From the NCBI GenBank assembly GCA_964440495.1, contig CAYTSD010000029.1, positions 1 through 16,989 of the forward strand: a stretch of DNA of 16,989 nt, in the 5' to 3' direction. Positions 6,899 through 14,431 of the stretch are shown here, piece after piece (position 1 is the stretch's first letter; each line of letters opens with the position of its first letter). Origin of the DNA: Benthortus sp964440495. Its GTDB lineage: Archaea > Thermoproteota > Nitrososphaeria_A > Caldarchaeales > Wolframiiraptoraceae. Under the pieces are notes generated by a model that saw only the letters and a list, made by a program, of their open reading frames with translations, had not been told where the DNA came from and ran no database searches. The position numbers and the translations under genes were made by a program.

Positions 6899-7868
6899 CT
6901 CTTCTACGGGCGATCTCCTCTAGTGGGAGGATGAGGCGTGGGTCGTGGACAACGAGTCCTTGAGCAAGCCTCCTAAGCCTTGGGAGAATCCTAAGGAAGT
7001 CCTCCCTACTGACAACGGTGTTAACCGCGTACCACCCCTCCTTTGAGAGCCTACTTATCGTGGGTCCCTTGAGAGCTGGAAGCAGGTTGACGAGCCTCTG
7101 GAGGTTCCGTTCCTCAACGTTCACGAATATGTGGAGCATCTTCCTCCCTTCGACCACGCCCTTGAGAAGCGTTAGGACATCGTAGATCTTCTCACCCTTC
7201 CACTCATCTTTAAGGGCCTCCTTGTTGGCTACAAGCATCGCCGAAGACTCTAGAACTACGTCGATTATCTTGAGATTGTTCTGTGCGAGGGTCGCACCCG
7301 TTCTAGTAACATCCATTATCGCGTCGGCTTCTTCAGGGGGCTTGGCCTCGGTTGCGCCGAAGGAGAGATATATCTTGACGGCCTCGTTCTCTCCACGTCT
7401 CCACCAAGGCGTAACCATCAGAGGCTCGGAGTCCCCGAACCTCTTAGAGTAGGAAGGGAGAGACCTCACAAACCTGCTGGTCAGGTTGAGGTACTCGGTT
7501 GAGATTCTCAGAGGCCTGTTCTCCGAAGCGTATTCTTCGAGCATCTGGTCGAAGCTTTCGTAGGGTGTCTGAGCTGGAGCCGCCATAACTAGCTTGACAC
7601 TCCCATACTCTAGGTCTGCTAGGACCTCCACGTCTGCGCCTGTCTCTTCAAGCCAGTCTCTCCCCGTTATCCCTATGTCATGGTAGCCTGCGGCCACGTA
7701 GAGCGGTATCTCCTGAGGCCTGAGAACCTTAAGCTCTATCTCAGGGTCTCCGACGACGGGTCTGTAGGTTCTCTCAGCCCCCTTGAACTCGTAGAAGGCT
7801 TGGCTCAGAAGCTTAACCGTATCCTCCCAGAGGGAGCCCTTGGGTATAGCAAACTTTACTCTAGGCAT
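6882..7868 (-). CDS. hisG: ATP phosphoribosyltransferase, long form (HisG)
   Basis: HisG joins ATP and PRPP to give phosphoribosyl-ATP, the first and committed step of histidine synthesis. The N-terminus VKFAIPKGSLWEDT, the GITGRDWLEE segment and the PRPP loop ADAIMDVTRTGATLAQNNL are present. At 328 residues it is the long form: the C-terminal region from about residue 245 (KMLHIFVNVEERNLQRLVNLLPALKG onward) is the ACT-like regulatory domain that binds histidine, so feedback inhibition by histidine is expected and no HisZ partner is needed. First gene of the operon; ATG 7868 has a Shine-Dalgarno sequence. Confidence 0.96.
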   Translation of the reverse strand: MPRVKFAIPKGSLWEDTVKLLSQAFYEFKGAERTYRPVVGDPEIELKVLRPQEIPLYVAAGYHDIGITGRDWLEETGADVEVLADLEYGSVKLVMAAPAQTPYESFDQMLEEYASENRPLRISTEYLNLTSRFVRSLPSYSKRFGDSEPLMVTPWWRRGENEAVKIYLSFGATEAKPPEEADAIMDVTRTGATLAQNNLKIIDVVLESSAMLVANKEALKDEWKGEKIYDVLTLLKGVVEGRKMLHIFVNVEERNLQRLVNLLPALKGPTISRLSKEGWYAVNTVVSREDFLRILPRLRRLAQGLVVHDPRLILPLEEIARRRDGGEE

Positions 7869-7875
7869 AGATTAT

Positions 7876-7881
7876 CCCTCC
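7876..7881 (-). promoter_or_regulatory. Shine-Dalgarno site of hisG
   Basis: GGAGGG lies seven bases before the hisG ATG. Its presence agrees with hisG having an untranslated leader, unlike the apparently leaderless single genes of the window. Confidence 0.65.
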
Positions 7882-7988
7882 ATAACTCAGGGTAGCCACG
7901 TAGAGGGGAAAAGTCTTAGCAGGGATGAACTAAACCAGCTCCCTTCACCACGTAGCCCCCGTCAACGGCTAAGCTCTCCAGCGACCTA

Positions 7989-7999
7989 GATATAAAATT
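7989..7999 (-). promoter_or_regulatory. TATA box of the histidine operon
   Basis: AATTTTATATC on the minus strand, in the 139-base gap between the radical SAM gene and hisG, is the only good TATA-like element there. It predicts transcription start near 7969 and a leader of about 100 bases before hisG. The leader holds two copies of CTACGTGG (7896-7903 and 7948-7955) and a possible TAGCC/GGCTA hairpin (7953-7971). Confidence 0.5.
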
Positions 8000-8007
8000 T
8001 TTCCTCC

Positions 8008-8889
8008 TCAACCTATCCTACACCTAACACCATGCCTTGAGCAGAGTGTATGGGCGGTCTCCAACAATCTCCTCTCATAGCCCCTAGAAGGGGTGGAGCA
8101 TGCACTATAGAGCTTCTCATAACTTGGTAGGAGCTCTGGAAACTTCTTCTCCAGGAAGCTGTAGTAGAGCCTCTTCACCTCACCTGGGAGGGTTAGCGCT
8201 CCCACTAGGATGAATCGGGCTCCATGCTCCTTGACGGTTACTATGAAGTCTTCGAGGGCTTGGCTTCCATCGGAGATGAATGGTAGGGCTGGTATCAGGT
8301 CTGCGCCTACGAGGAACCCCTCTTCAACACACTTCTCCAAGGCTCTAAGCCTCTCCCTAGGCGTCGGCGCACCACCCTCAAGTATGCGGGCAATCTCCCC
8401 CTCAAGAGTTGAGAAAGAGAAGGAGATAACCACTCCACGGCCAAGCACATCCCTGAGGCCCTCCGGCAGAATTGCCTTCTCATCTATCTCCGACAGTATG
8501 TCGAGGTCTCTGATAATTAGGGGAGACTTTGTTATTATGTGGACAGGGAACCGGTAATGAGAGATTATCTCTAGAAGCCTCCTCGTGAGCTTAACCTCCT
8601 CTTCAACCTGTTGATAGGCCTCGGTCGAAGAAGCTATCGAGATTATCCCATACTCTCTTCTACTCGCTCTTCTCCTCAGCTCTCTTGAGAGAACCTCAGG
8701 CGCATTCACCTTAACGGATACTCCACGCGGCCTCCGAAGCCCATACTTGCTCCCCTTGGTGTAGCAGTAGAGACAGTTGTAGAGGCATCCATAGTAGGGG
8801 TTTATTGAATAGTCGTCGAGGAAGAGCTCGTCACGTCTCTTATGCCTGTTGAGAAGAGTCTTGACCACCGCTTTTCCAACATGATGCAT
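8008..8889 (-). CDS. Radical SAM protein, spore-photoproduct-lyase-like (SPL/Rv2578c-type)
   Basis: A 293-residue radical SAM protein. The iron-sulfur motif CxxxCxxC is at Cys35, Cys39 and Cys42 in INPYYGCLYNCLYCY, a context typical of the SPL-related group often annotated Rv2578c-like. Downstream, ISIASSTEAYQQVEEEVKLTRRLLEII, PVHIITKSPLIIRDLDIL and VVISFSFSTLEGEIARILEGGAPTP follow the core barrel pattern of that group. The reaction of these proteins is not established, and true DNA photoproduct repair should not be assumed. The ATG overlaps the reverse gyrase stop by one base (TAATG), so the two are very likely one transcription unit with coupled translation. Three further cysteines near the C-terminus could hold another metal site, which is speculative. 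Confidence 0.85.
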   Translation of the reverse strand: MHHVGKAVVKTLLNRHKRRDELFLDDYSINPYYGCLYNCLYCYTKGSKYGLRRPRGVSVKVNAPEVLSRELRRRASRREYGIISIASSTEAYQQVEEEVKLTRRLLEIISHYRFPVHIITKSPLIIRDLDILSEIDEKAILPEGLRDVLGRGVVISFSFSTLEGEIARILEGGAPTPRERLRALEKCVEEGFLVGADLIPALPFISDGSQALEDFIVTVKEHGARFILVGALTLPGEVKRLYYSFLEKKFPELLPSYEKLYSACSTPSRGYERRLLETAHTLCSRHGVRCRIG

Positions 8890-11800
8890 TAAGTCACCTT
8901 CACGCTTACCTTACTAATCTCTTCAAGCTGTTTCCTAAGATTCCGTAAGACTGTTTGGTAGTCCAGCTCGCCTGCCTCAATCTTATCCATGGTCTTCTCA
9001 AGCTCCCTAGTCACATCCTCCGAGACATATTCCCCGAAGTTCTCCTCAAGATAGGTGTAGACAACCTTGCCGCGTTTGGTCGCTATCAGACGCCCGCTCC
9101 TCTCGAAGACATAGTTGCGGTCGAAGAGAACCTGAACAATCTTGCTGTAGGTGCTCGGCCTCCCTATCCCCCTCTCCCTCATCAACGAGATAATCTCACC
9201 CTCCGTGTAGAGCCAGGCCGCTGGAACCTTTCTAACGACTAAGTCCTTGACCAAGTACTCCCCCTCCTCAACTCTCTTGAATGCCGAGACTACCGCGAAC
9301 ACTTTATTGAACCCTGACTCAATTATCTCGACGCTGCGTTCAAGTTCGATGCTGTTTCCATCCAGGGTTACCGTGTATCTCTGGGTCTTAACCTTGGCGG
9401 CTGGCATCTGGCTCGCGATGAATCTCCTGAATATGAGGTCATAGAGTCTGAGATGCCTGTCCGTCAACTTGACAGAGGGTTTAATCAACCCTATCTGGAT
9501 GTATTGGGAGAGCTTCCTCCTATCAAGCACCCTAACAGGCCTAATACACTCATGGGCTCCCTCCCTCCTATAGGTTCTTGGAACAAATCTCCCCAACCTA
9601 CCCGACTCAATATACTCTCTCGCTATGCTTAATCCGAGTGTGGAGACGGTTGTCGAGTCTGTTCTATGATAGGTTATGAGACCGCTTTCGAAGAGTTCTT
9701 GGGCAAGCTGCATCGTTAACCCGACTGGGAATCTTAGGTAAATGAATGCGTCTCTGAGTAGCGTGTCGGTTGTGTAAGGTGGAGGCGGTGGGATTTCCTT
9801 GACTTCCTCTATGAGATTCGTTATCCTTGCTTTGAGCCTTTCCTGTTCTGCCTTCTCCCTGAGTTCTTCAAGGTTTTTGGGATTCTCGAATACTGCTTCA
9901 ACGTCATTCTCGAGAATTGCTCTTAGGATAGTCTTCCTTTTCCTCGCTTCCTCCGTTCTCTTAACAATCCATCCTAAAACTGGTGTCTGAACCCTTCCAG
10001 CCGAGAGGGTTCTCGACCTGAATCTTTCCCAGAGTTTTCTGCTCAGCTCAAATCCAAGCCATCTGTCCTCGATTCTCCTGACAAGCTGAGCCTCGACAAG
10101 GGATGTAGAGATACCGCGCCTATTCGCTAGAGCGTTGAGGAGCGCCTTCCTCGTAACCTCATGGAACTCAAGTCTATGGATATTATTGTTGTAGGGTTTA
10201 AGCGCCGCCGTCAAGTCGTATGCTATCTTCTCTCCCTCCGCGTCGGGGTCTGTTGCAACATAAACCTCATTCACCTCTAAGGCAATCCTCCTCAAAGCCT
10301 CAACAACATCCATCTTGGAGAAGAATTGCTTTGAGCCACAGTTAGGACACTGCTCATCTTCAACGAATTGTTCACCGCATCTCATACATCTCTTAATAGC
10401 TCCAAAGACTGGGAGGAAACGGCTATCCTCTACTAAGACCCCGTGGAAGCCTGGACTTATCTCAAGGTCTGTTATATGCCCCATGGTAGCCGTTATCTGG
10501 AGTATCAGGTTTCCAGTGCTTGTCTCATAGACTGTTAATCCCTTGACGCGTCTCCTATACGGCTTACCGAAGAATTTCGCGATAGTCTTGGCCTTCGTCG
10601 GAGATTCAACAATCATTAAAGCCATTCTAATTATGTCCTTTATTGGGGCGAATATTTTCCCGCTTCTTATCTCGGCTATCATCTCTCTGTCTTTGTCTAC
10701 GAGCCTAAACTCTCTCTCAGCCTCCTCGACACTATACTTAACCCAGTCAAACTCCTCTAAGACAACTCTAAGCCTATTCGTTAATCCATGGAATGTTTTC
10801 TCATCCTCCACCAACACTATGCTTACACCCCTCGAAACCCCCGCCGCATATAGTCTAGAGGTTCTACCCGATGCCTGGAGATATCCTGAGAGATCTGGGA
10901 TTATGAGTGAAAATCCCTCATCAACCACCCTTATAGCCACGTCGAGCTGCCCAGCAATCTTCTCGACGAACTCAGGTGTAATGGTTTTCGAGATGAAGGC
11001 TCTAACCCGTTCAACAACCTGCTGAACATATCCCTCATATCCTTCAAGTCTTTCACCACTCTCCAACGCTGCCTTAACCCGTTCAACAACCTGCCTATTT
11101 ACCGGAACTATCTTTCTAAGCCTCTGTAGAAGCTTAAGAGCCTCAAGCCTATCAGGCTCACTGAATGATTCAAGCAGGTTCGTCAGAAAAGCGTAAAGCT
11201 TGTTAGGATTATATTCCTCACGCTCAATTCTAATCTCTCTTCTCGGAACACCTACAAAAACAGCGTAACGAATTGTTTCAGGGAGGTCTATTCCTCGGGC
11301 AAGCGGGCTTCTACTGCTGGCAATTCCCACAAGCACATGATATTCTCCTAAGGTAAATTTCTCCAGTATATCTTCCTCCATCTTCTCGTAGAGATATGTC
11401 TTTAACCCCGCATGCTCCAATGACTCGGCAACAGTCTTAGCAAATGCTCTTCCATAAGCCATTGGAACAAAGACGAGCGCTCCTCGGCCATGTCTCTTCA
11501 CAAGTTCAACAGCTTTCTCAACAAGACTCTCTTTAGAAACTCTAAGATAGAAATCTACGATGTTTCTTACAAACTCTGGCTTGCTTCCAAGCTCGAATCC
11601 GAGAAGCTCTGAGAATATTAGAACCCTCTTGGTTATCTTCGCTTTCAGGGTTGCTCCGGCAACTACGAGTAATCCATGCTTTTTCTTCTTGGCCTTCTCA
11701 ACTTCTCTGCTTATTCTCTGATACTCTTTCTCAAGCTCCTTATCCTCAACTACCGCCAATCTTCTCCTAAGCTCTACTAGCTTCAGAATCTTCTCAACTA

Positions 11801-12536
11801 TTTCTGGCTCAAATCCGAGAAGCTCCACGACGCGGTCTATATTCTTTGGAGACTTTAGGAAGGAGTCTACATCATCGACGAATATGTTGTCGAATCTAAC
11901 TCCCTTCAACACATCCATTCTATTAACTATGAATCTATCCGTGGTTATTAGGAGTCTGAATCTCTTAGACTTAATCTTCTCTAAAGCCTTATCTTTATCC
12001 TGCTTACTTAAACCTGCGTGATAGTATACTATTTCATTCTTCTTGACGCCTATTTTCTCAGCGAATTTTAAGGCTCTCTCACTTATCTGCTCAACCATTA
12101 TACTGCTTGGAAGCATTAGGTAGCATCTTCTCCCCCTATACTTGATTAGGTAGAGAGAGGCGACTAGACAGAAGACTGTTTTTCCAACTCCCGTCGGGGC
12201 AACTATCGCGAAGTTCTCGTCCATGATTACTCGTTTGGCCCAAACCTCTTGAAGTGCCCATGGAGGATGGCCGACCACCTGCGTAAACTCTTCCTTGAAT
12301 CTATCATATTCTCTGCTTAGATCGGATATGATGCGGTAATCCTTTAGCTTGTTTATTCTTTCTAGGGATTCTGCTATCTCGCTTGGGGTTAGCTCTGGTG
12401 GGAGGGCTGGGAGGCATTCTCGGCAGACCCCGCCCTCGAGGAGCCGTTCATCCTCTACTATTCCTCTACAGTTTGGGCAGAAGCCGTCCATAAGCGTCCT
12501 CGCAACCATTTTTCGCACCCCGTCACTCACTAGCAT
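8889..12536 (-). CDS. rgy: Reverse gyrase (helicase-topoisomerase IA fusion)
   Basis: Reverse gyrase introduces positive supercoils into DNA using ATP and is found only in thermophiles. The 1215-residue protein shows the full order: an N-terminal zinc finger (Cys20, 23, 38, 41), Walker A VAPTGVGKTVFCL, motif II NIFVDDVDSFLKSP, and motif VI GYLQASGRTSRLYAAG. The topoisomerase half starts near residue 640 with the Toprim motif ALMIVESPTKAKTIAKFFG, followed by a second zinc finger (CMRCGEQFVEDEQCPNCG), DPDAEGEKIAYD, SAGRVQTPVLGWIV, the active-site Tyr in GLITYHRTDSTTVS, and GIGRPSTYSKIV. Both halves and both zinc fingers are intact. GTG 12518 or ATG 12509 are possible later starts, because a TATA-like stretch at about 12541-12552 lies very close to ATG 12536. 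Confidence 0.98.
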   Translation of the reverse strand: MLVSDGVRKMVARTLMDGFCPNCRGIVEDERLLEGGVCRECLPALPPELTPSEIAESLERINKLKDYRIISDLSREYDRFKEEFTQVVGHPPWALQEVWAKRVIMDENFAIVAPTGVGKTVFCLVASLYLIKYRGRRCYLMLPSSIMVEQISERALKFAEKIGVKKNEIVYYHAGLSKQDKDKALEKIKSKRFRLLITTDRFIVNRMDVLKGVRFDNIFVDDVDSFLKSPKNIDRVVELLGFEPEIVEKILKLVELRRRLAVVEDKELEKEYQRISREVEKAKKKKHGLLVVAGATLKAKITKRVLIFSELLGFELGSKPEFVRNIVDFYLRVSKESLVEKAVELVKRHGRGALVFVPMAYGRAFAKTVAESLEHAGLKTYLYEKMEEDILEKFTLGEYHVLVGIASSRSPLARGIDLPETIRYAVFVGVPRREIRIEREEYNPNKLYAFLTNLLESFSEPDRLEALKLLQRLRKIVPVNRQVVERVKAALESGERLEGYEGYVQQVVERVRAFISKTITPEFVEKIAGQLDVAIRVVDEGFSLIIPDLSGYLQASGRTSRLYAAGVSRGVSIVLVEDEKTFHGLTNRLRVVLEEFDWVKYSVEEAEREFRLVDKDREMIAEIRSGKIFAPIKDIIRMALMIVESPTKAKTIAKFFGKPYRRRVKGLTVYETSTGNLILQITATMGHITDLEISPGFHGVLVEDSRFLPVFGAIKRCMRCGEQFVEDEQCPNCGSKQFFSKMDVVEALRRIALEVNEVYVATDPDAEGEKIAYDLTAALKPYNNNIHRLEFHEVTRKALLNALANRRGISTSLVEAQLVRRIEDRWLGFELSRKLWERFRSRTLSAGRVQTPVLGWIVKRTEEARKRKTILRAILENDVEAVFENPKNLEELREKAEQERLKARITNLIEEVKEIPPPPPYTTDTLLRDAFIYLRFPVGLTMQLAQELFESGLITYHRTDSTTVSTLGLSIAREYIESGRLGRFVPRTYRREGAHECIRPVRVLDRRKLSQYIQIGLIKPSVKLTDRHLRLYDLIFRRFIASQMPAAKVKTQRYTVTLDGNSIELERSVEIIESGFNKVFAVVSAFKRVEEGEYLVKDLVVRKVPAAWLYTEGEIISLMRERGIGRPSTYSKIVQVLFDRNYVFERSGRLIATKRGKVVYTYLEENFGEYVSEDVTRELEKTMDKIEAGELDYQTVLRNLRKQLEEISKVSVKVT

Positions 12537-12588
12537 GGAGAAATAATAGAAAACCGTTTCTCAGAGGGGGTTTACAGATTCATGGAGA

Positions 12589-12598
12589 ATATTTATTA
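12589..12598 (+). promoter_or_regulatory. TATA box of the RAM-domain gene
   Basis: ATATTTATTA is centred about 28 bases before the ATG at 12622, predicting a leaderless or nearly leaderless transcript. It shows that the intron-containing gene has an intact promoter. Confidence 0.6.
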
Positions 12599-12621
12599 CC
12601 CGTGAATTCGTATTAAAGCAT

Positions 12622-12888
12622 ATGCCTACAGCGTTTGTTTTGATAAATACTGAGATAGGCTCCGAGGAAGAGATTCTAAAAGAGTTGAAGAAGATTCCCA
12701 ACGTGAAGGAGGCATATGTCGTTTACGGGGTTTATGACGTTGTAGCGAAGGTTGAGGCCGAGAGCATGGATAAGCTCAAGGAGATAATCTCCTGGAGGAT
12801 AGCGTCCTGAAGAACTCAGGGCGCCCTCAGACGGAGACTTGACAGGGTTCGAAGCACTTTGACCATGCTTGTGGTCTCACAATCGTAG
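12622..12888 (+). CDS. Stand-alone Lrp/AsnC ligand-binding (RAM) domain protein, split by a BHB intron: join 12622..12800 and 12831..12888
   Basis: A small effector-binding protein with the Lrp/AsnC C-terminal domain (RAM, alpha/beta ferredoxin-like) and no DNA-binding domain. Such proteins form oligomers and often bind amino acids. Exon 1 reads MPTAFVLINTEIGSEEEIL through VKEAYVVYGVYDVVAKVEA, the family core, to SWRI. The unspliced frame then hits TGA at 12808-12810, giving a 62-residue product without the last beta strand. Exon 2 continues in the same frame with RRLDRVRSTLTMLVVSQS and TAG at 12886-12888. Joining them gives 237 bases, 78 residues, the usual family length, and the junction codon AT+A encodes the expected Ile. 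The 3' end overlaps the convergent tiaS gene by 12 bases. A pseudogene is the main alternative. Confidence 0.85.
12801..12830 (+). other. Predicted 30-nt BHB intron inside the RAM-domain gene
   Basis: The RNA folds into a canonical hBHBh' motif. The central 4-bp helix is GAGG (12795-12798) with CCUC (12825-12828). It is flanked by 3-nt bulges AUA (12799-12801) and AGA (12829-12831). The inner helix is 9 bp, GCGUCCUGA (12802-12810) with UCAGGGCGC (12816-12824), one G.U pair, loop AGAAC. The outer helix can pair G12794-C12832 and, with U12793 bulged out, UCUCC (12788-12792) with GGAGA (12833-12837). The splicing endonuclease cuts between the second and third bulge bases, which gives 12800/12801 and 12830/12831. 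The removed segment carries the in-frame stop. The fold was drawn by hand and splicing is predicted, not observed. Confidence 0.85.
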
Positions 12889-14148
12889 TGGAAGGTTTAG
12901 AGGCCTAGAGAGATGGCGCCTAGCCGATGGCGGAACCTCGTAGAAACCAGGCTTAAGGGTTCTTGGAACCCTGACGATCTCGGCTGCATCTGAGCCTGCC
13001 TGAACTCCGCAGCGACGGCATCTATACCCTTTATCGGCACCTATACTCTTCATCTTTCTACCGCAGATAGGGCAGCGGGGAGGCCTCCTAACATAAACCC
13101 CCACAACCTCCTTCACATGGATCTTCTCAAGGTTCAGTGTTAGGCCTTGAGGCTTCGATTTAACAGCTCCATATACTGTTACCTTGTCTCCAGGCATCAG
13201 TTGAGCCACGATGTGTCTGAAGTTTTTGGTAGGCTCATAGGCTGCGCAGGTTACTTCGCCTGTTCCGTCATGGATCTTGAAGAAGAGGTGGCCTCCAATC
13301 TCGAATCTAGGCTTCTCAGATACTGTTCCATCAACAATTGCTGAGACACCGTCTCGGAGTTCCGCTATCTTGAGAGGCTGGAGGTGGACGTCGGTTCCCT
13401 GATTAGTCTCGAAGACTGTGACCATCTCTACAGGCTCCCGAATCCTAAGCATCTTATAGGCCTCCTCAACCGCCTCCACGGTGACACCTCTGATTCCAAG
13501 CAGCACGGGGCAGGGTGTATGAGGTGTTATCCTGACGTCTCCTGTCTCCGGGTCAATGTTATCGAATGTGAGAGGCCTCGTCAACCTATCCATCTCATAG
13601 ACGGATTGAGGGTCAACCTGTCTGACGGTTCCCCAAAATTCTCTTCTCCTATGTGCTATGAGTTCATAGGTCTTGGCCTTGGAGAGGTCTGCGCCTATCG
13701 CCGCTAGGGCGCCGACGACACCTCTCCCCTTCTTCCATCTCAGAAGCCTTGCCCCAACCTCTTCACCGAGCCTCACAGCCTCCTCCAGCGGAATCACCTC
13801 ATGGAGCGCCCTCCAATAGAAGCCTCTCAAAGCCTCTGTAGGCTCACCGAGATAGATTGCTGCGCCTGGGTCTGTACCCTCGGCCTCAAGCTCAGCGAAC
13901 TCCTCAACCGCCTCCCTTAGAACCCTCTCAACAGTCTCTGGATCTCCATCCTCGACCGCCAAGGCCACAGCAGCGTTCCCACGAGTCTTGAAGGGGCAGT
14001 TAGGGTTAAGCCTGATAAGCCTAGGATAGCCCAGGACCCGGAACCCGAGAGCCCTAAGCCTGCGCAGCAATACAGCTCCAACATAGGTTGTGCAGCCGCC
14101 GCGCCTCGAGTCAGTATCATCCAAACCAACCCAGAGAACCAAGCCCAC
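12877..14148 (-). CDS. tiaS: tRNA(Ile2) 2-agmatinylcytidine synthetase TiaS
   Basis: TiaS joins agmatine to C34 of tRNA-Ile(CAU) using ATP, so that it reads AUA rather than AUG. The N-terminus LWVGLDDTDSRRGGCTTYVG is the family signature, and LNPNCPFKTRGNAAVAL and GVVGALAAIGADL follow. An OB-fold lies around residues 275-355 (ISAIVDGTVSEKPRFEIGGH region to the LNLEKIHVKEV end) and a C-terminal zinc ribbon has CPICGRKM and CRRCG. I chose GTG 14148 because a TATA-like TTTATTAGA (14168-14176) would start transcription there; TTG 14157 is an alternative, giving 426 residues. The length fits the family (about 420). It converges on the RAM-domain gene and overlaps its spliced 3' end. Confidence 0.95.
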   Translation of the reverse strand: MGLVLWVGLDDTDSRRGGCTTYVGAVLLRRLRALGFRVLGYPRLIRLNPNCPFKTRGNAAVALAVEDGDPETVERVLREAVEEFAELEAEGTDPGAAIYLGEPTEALRGFYWRALHEVIPLEEAVRLGEEVGARLLRWKKGRGVVGALAAIGADLSKAKTYELIAHRRREFWGTVRQVDPQSVYEMDRLTRPLTFDNIDPETGDVRITPHTPCPVLLGIRGVTVEAVEEAYKMLRIREPVEMVTVFETNQGTDVHLQPLKIAELRDGVSAIVDGTVSEKPRFEIGGHLFFKIHDGTGEVTCAAYEPTKNFRHIVAQLMPGDKVTVYGAVKSKPQGLTLNLEKIHVKEVVGVYVRRPPRCPICGRKMKSIGADKGYRCRRCGVQAGSDAAEIVRVPRTLKPGFYEVPPSARRHLSRPLNLPLRL

Positions 14149-14167
14149 TACAAACAAAAACCAAGAA

Positions 14168-14176
14168 TCTAATAAA
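14168..14176 (-). promoter_or_regulatory. TATA-like box of tiaS
   Basis: TTTATTAGA on the minus strand, centred 24 bases upstream of GTG 14148, is the best promoter candidate for tiaS and is the basis for the start chosen there. Confidence 0.45.
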
Positions 14177-14304
14177 CAAAACCTCGCATAACGTGAGCTT
14201 CTCTTAATCCAAGGACGATGTCTAGCTGTATAAGCCGGCCTAAAAATCGGGGCTTAAAAACGCGTAAACCTTGGGAGGAACATCTGCCTTCACATTGACT
14301 CTAA

Positions 14305-14314
14305 GATATATTAA
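14305..14314 (+). promoter_or_regulatory. TATA box upstream of initiator tRNA
   Basis: GATATATTAA lies about 45 bases before the mature tRNA 5' end, so the primary transcript would carry a 5' leader of roughly 20 bases for RNase P to remove. Apart from this and the tiaS promoter, the stretch 14158-14356 shows no supportable gene. Confidence 0.5.
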
Positions 14315-14356
14315 GAGCCCCCGGACATTATTCAAATGGGCTGTAACTGAGAGGGA

Positions 14357-14431
14357 AGCGGGGTAGGGTAGCCAGGTTAACCCGCCGGGCTCATAACCCG
14401 GAGAACGGTGGTTCAAATCCACCCCCCGCTA
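14357..14431 (+). tRNA. Initiator tRNA-Met (anticodon CAT)
   Basis: The cloverleaf has acceptor AGCGGGG (14357-14363) with CCCCGCT (14424-14430) and discriminator A (14431). The anticodon stem CCGGG/CCCGG encloses CTCATAA, with CAT at 14392-14394. The T-arm is GGTGG-TTCAAAT-CCACC. The first pair A1-U72 and the three consecutive G-C pairs next to the anticodon loop mark an archaeal initiator rather than an elongator Met or Ile2 tRNA. There is no intron and no encoded CCA. Confidence 0.96.

Noticed and set aside
7916..7951. Eleven-codon frame in the hisG leader as a histidine attenuator peptide
   Set aside because: It has a single His codon, no run of His codons, and no clear ribosome-binding site or terminator hairpin with T tract.
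12622..12810. RAM gene as a simple truncation or frameshifted pseudogene
   Set aside because: The lost C-terminus resumes in the same frame after exactly 30 bases with no other damage, and the insert has the complete splicing structure.
12802..12824. Strong GC-rich hairpin after the early stop as a transcription terminator of the RAM gene
   Set aside because: No T tract follows it, and it forms the inner helix of the BHB motif with exact bulge spacing, which explains it better.
14240..14422. Minus-strand open frame beginning MDLNHRSPGYEPGG
   Set aside because: It is the antisense of the initiator tRNA. This string is a classic false protein produced by reading tRNA genes backwards.
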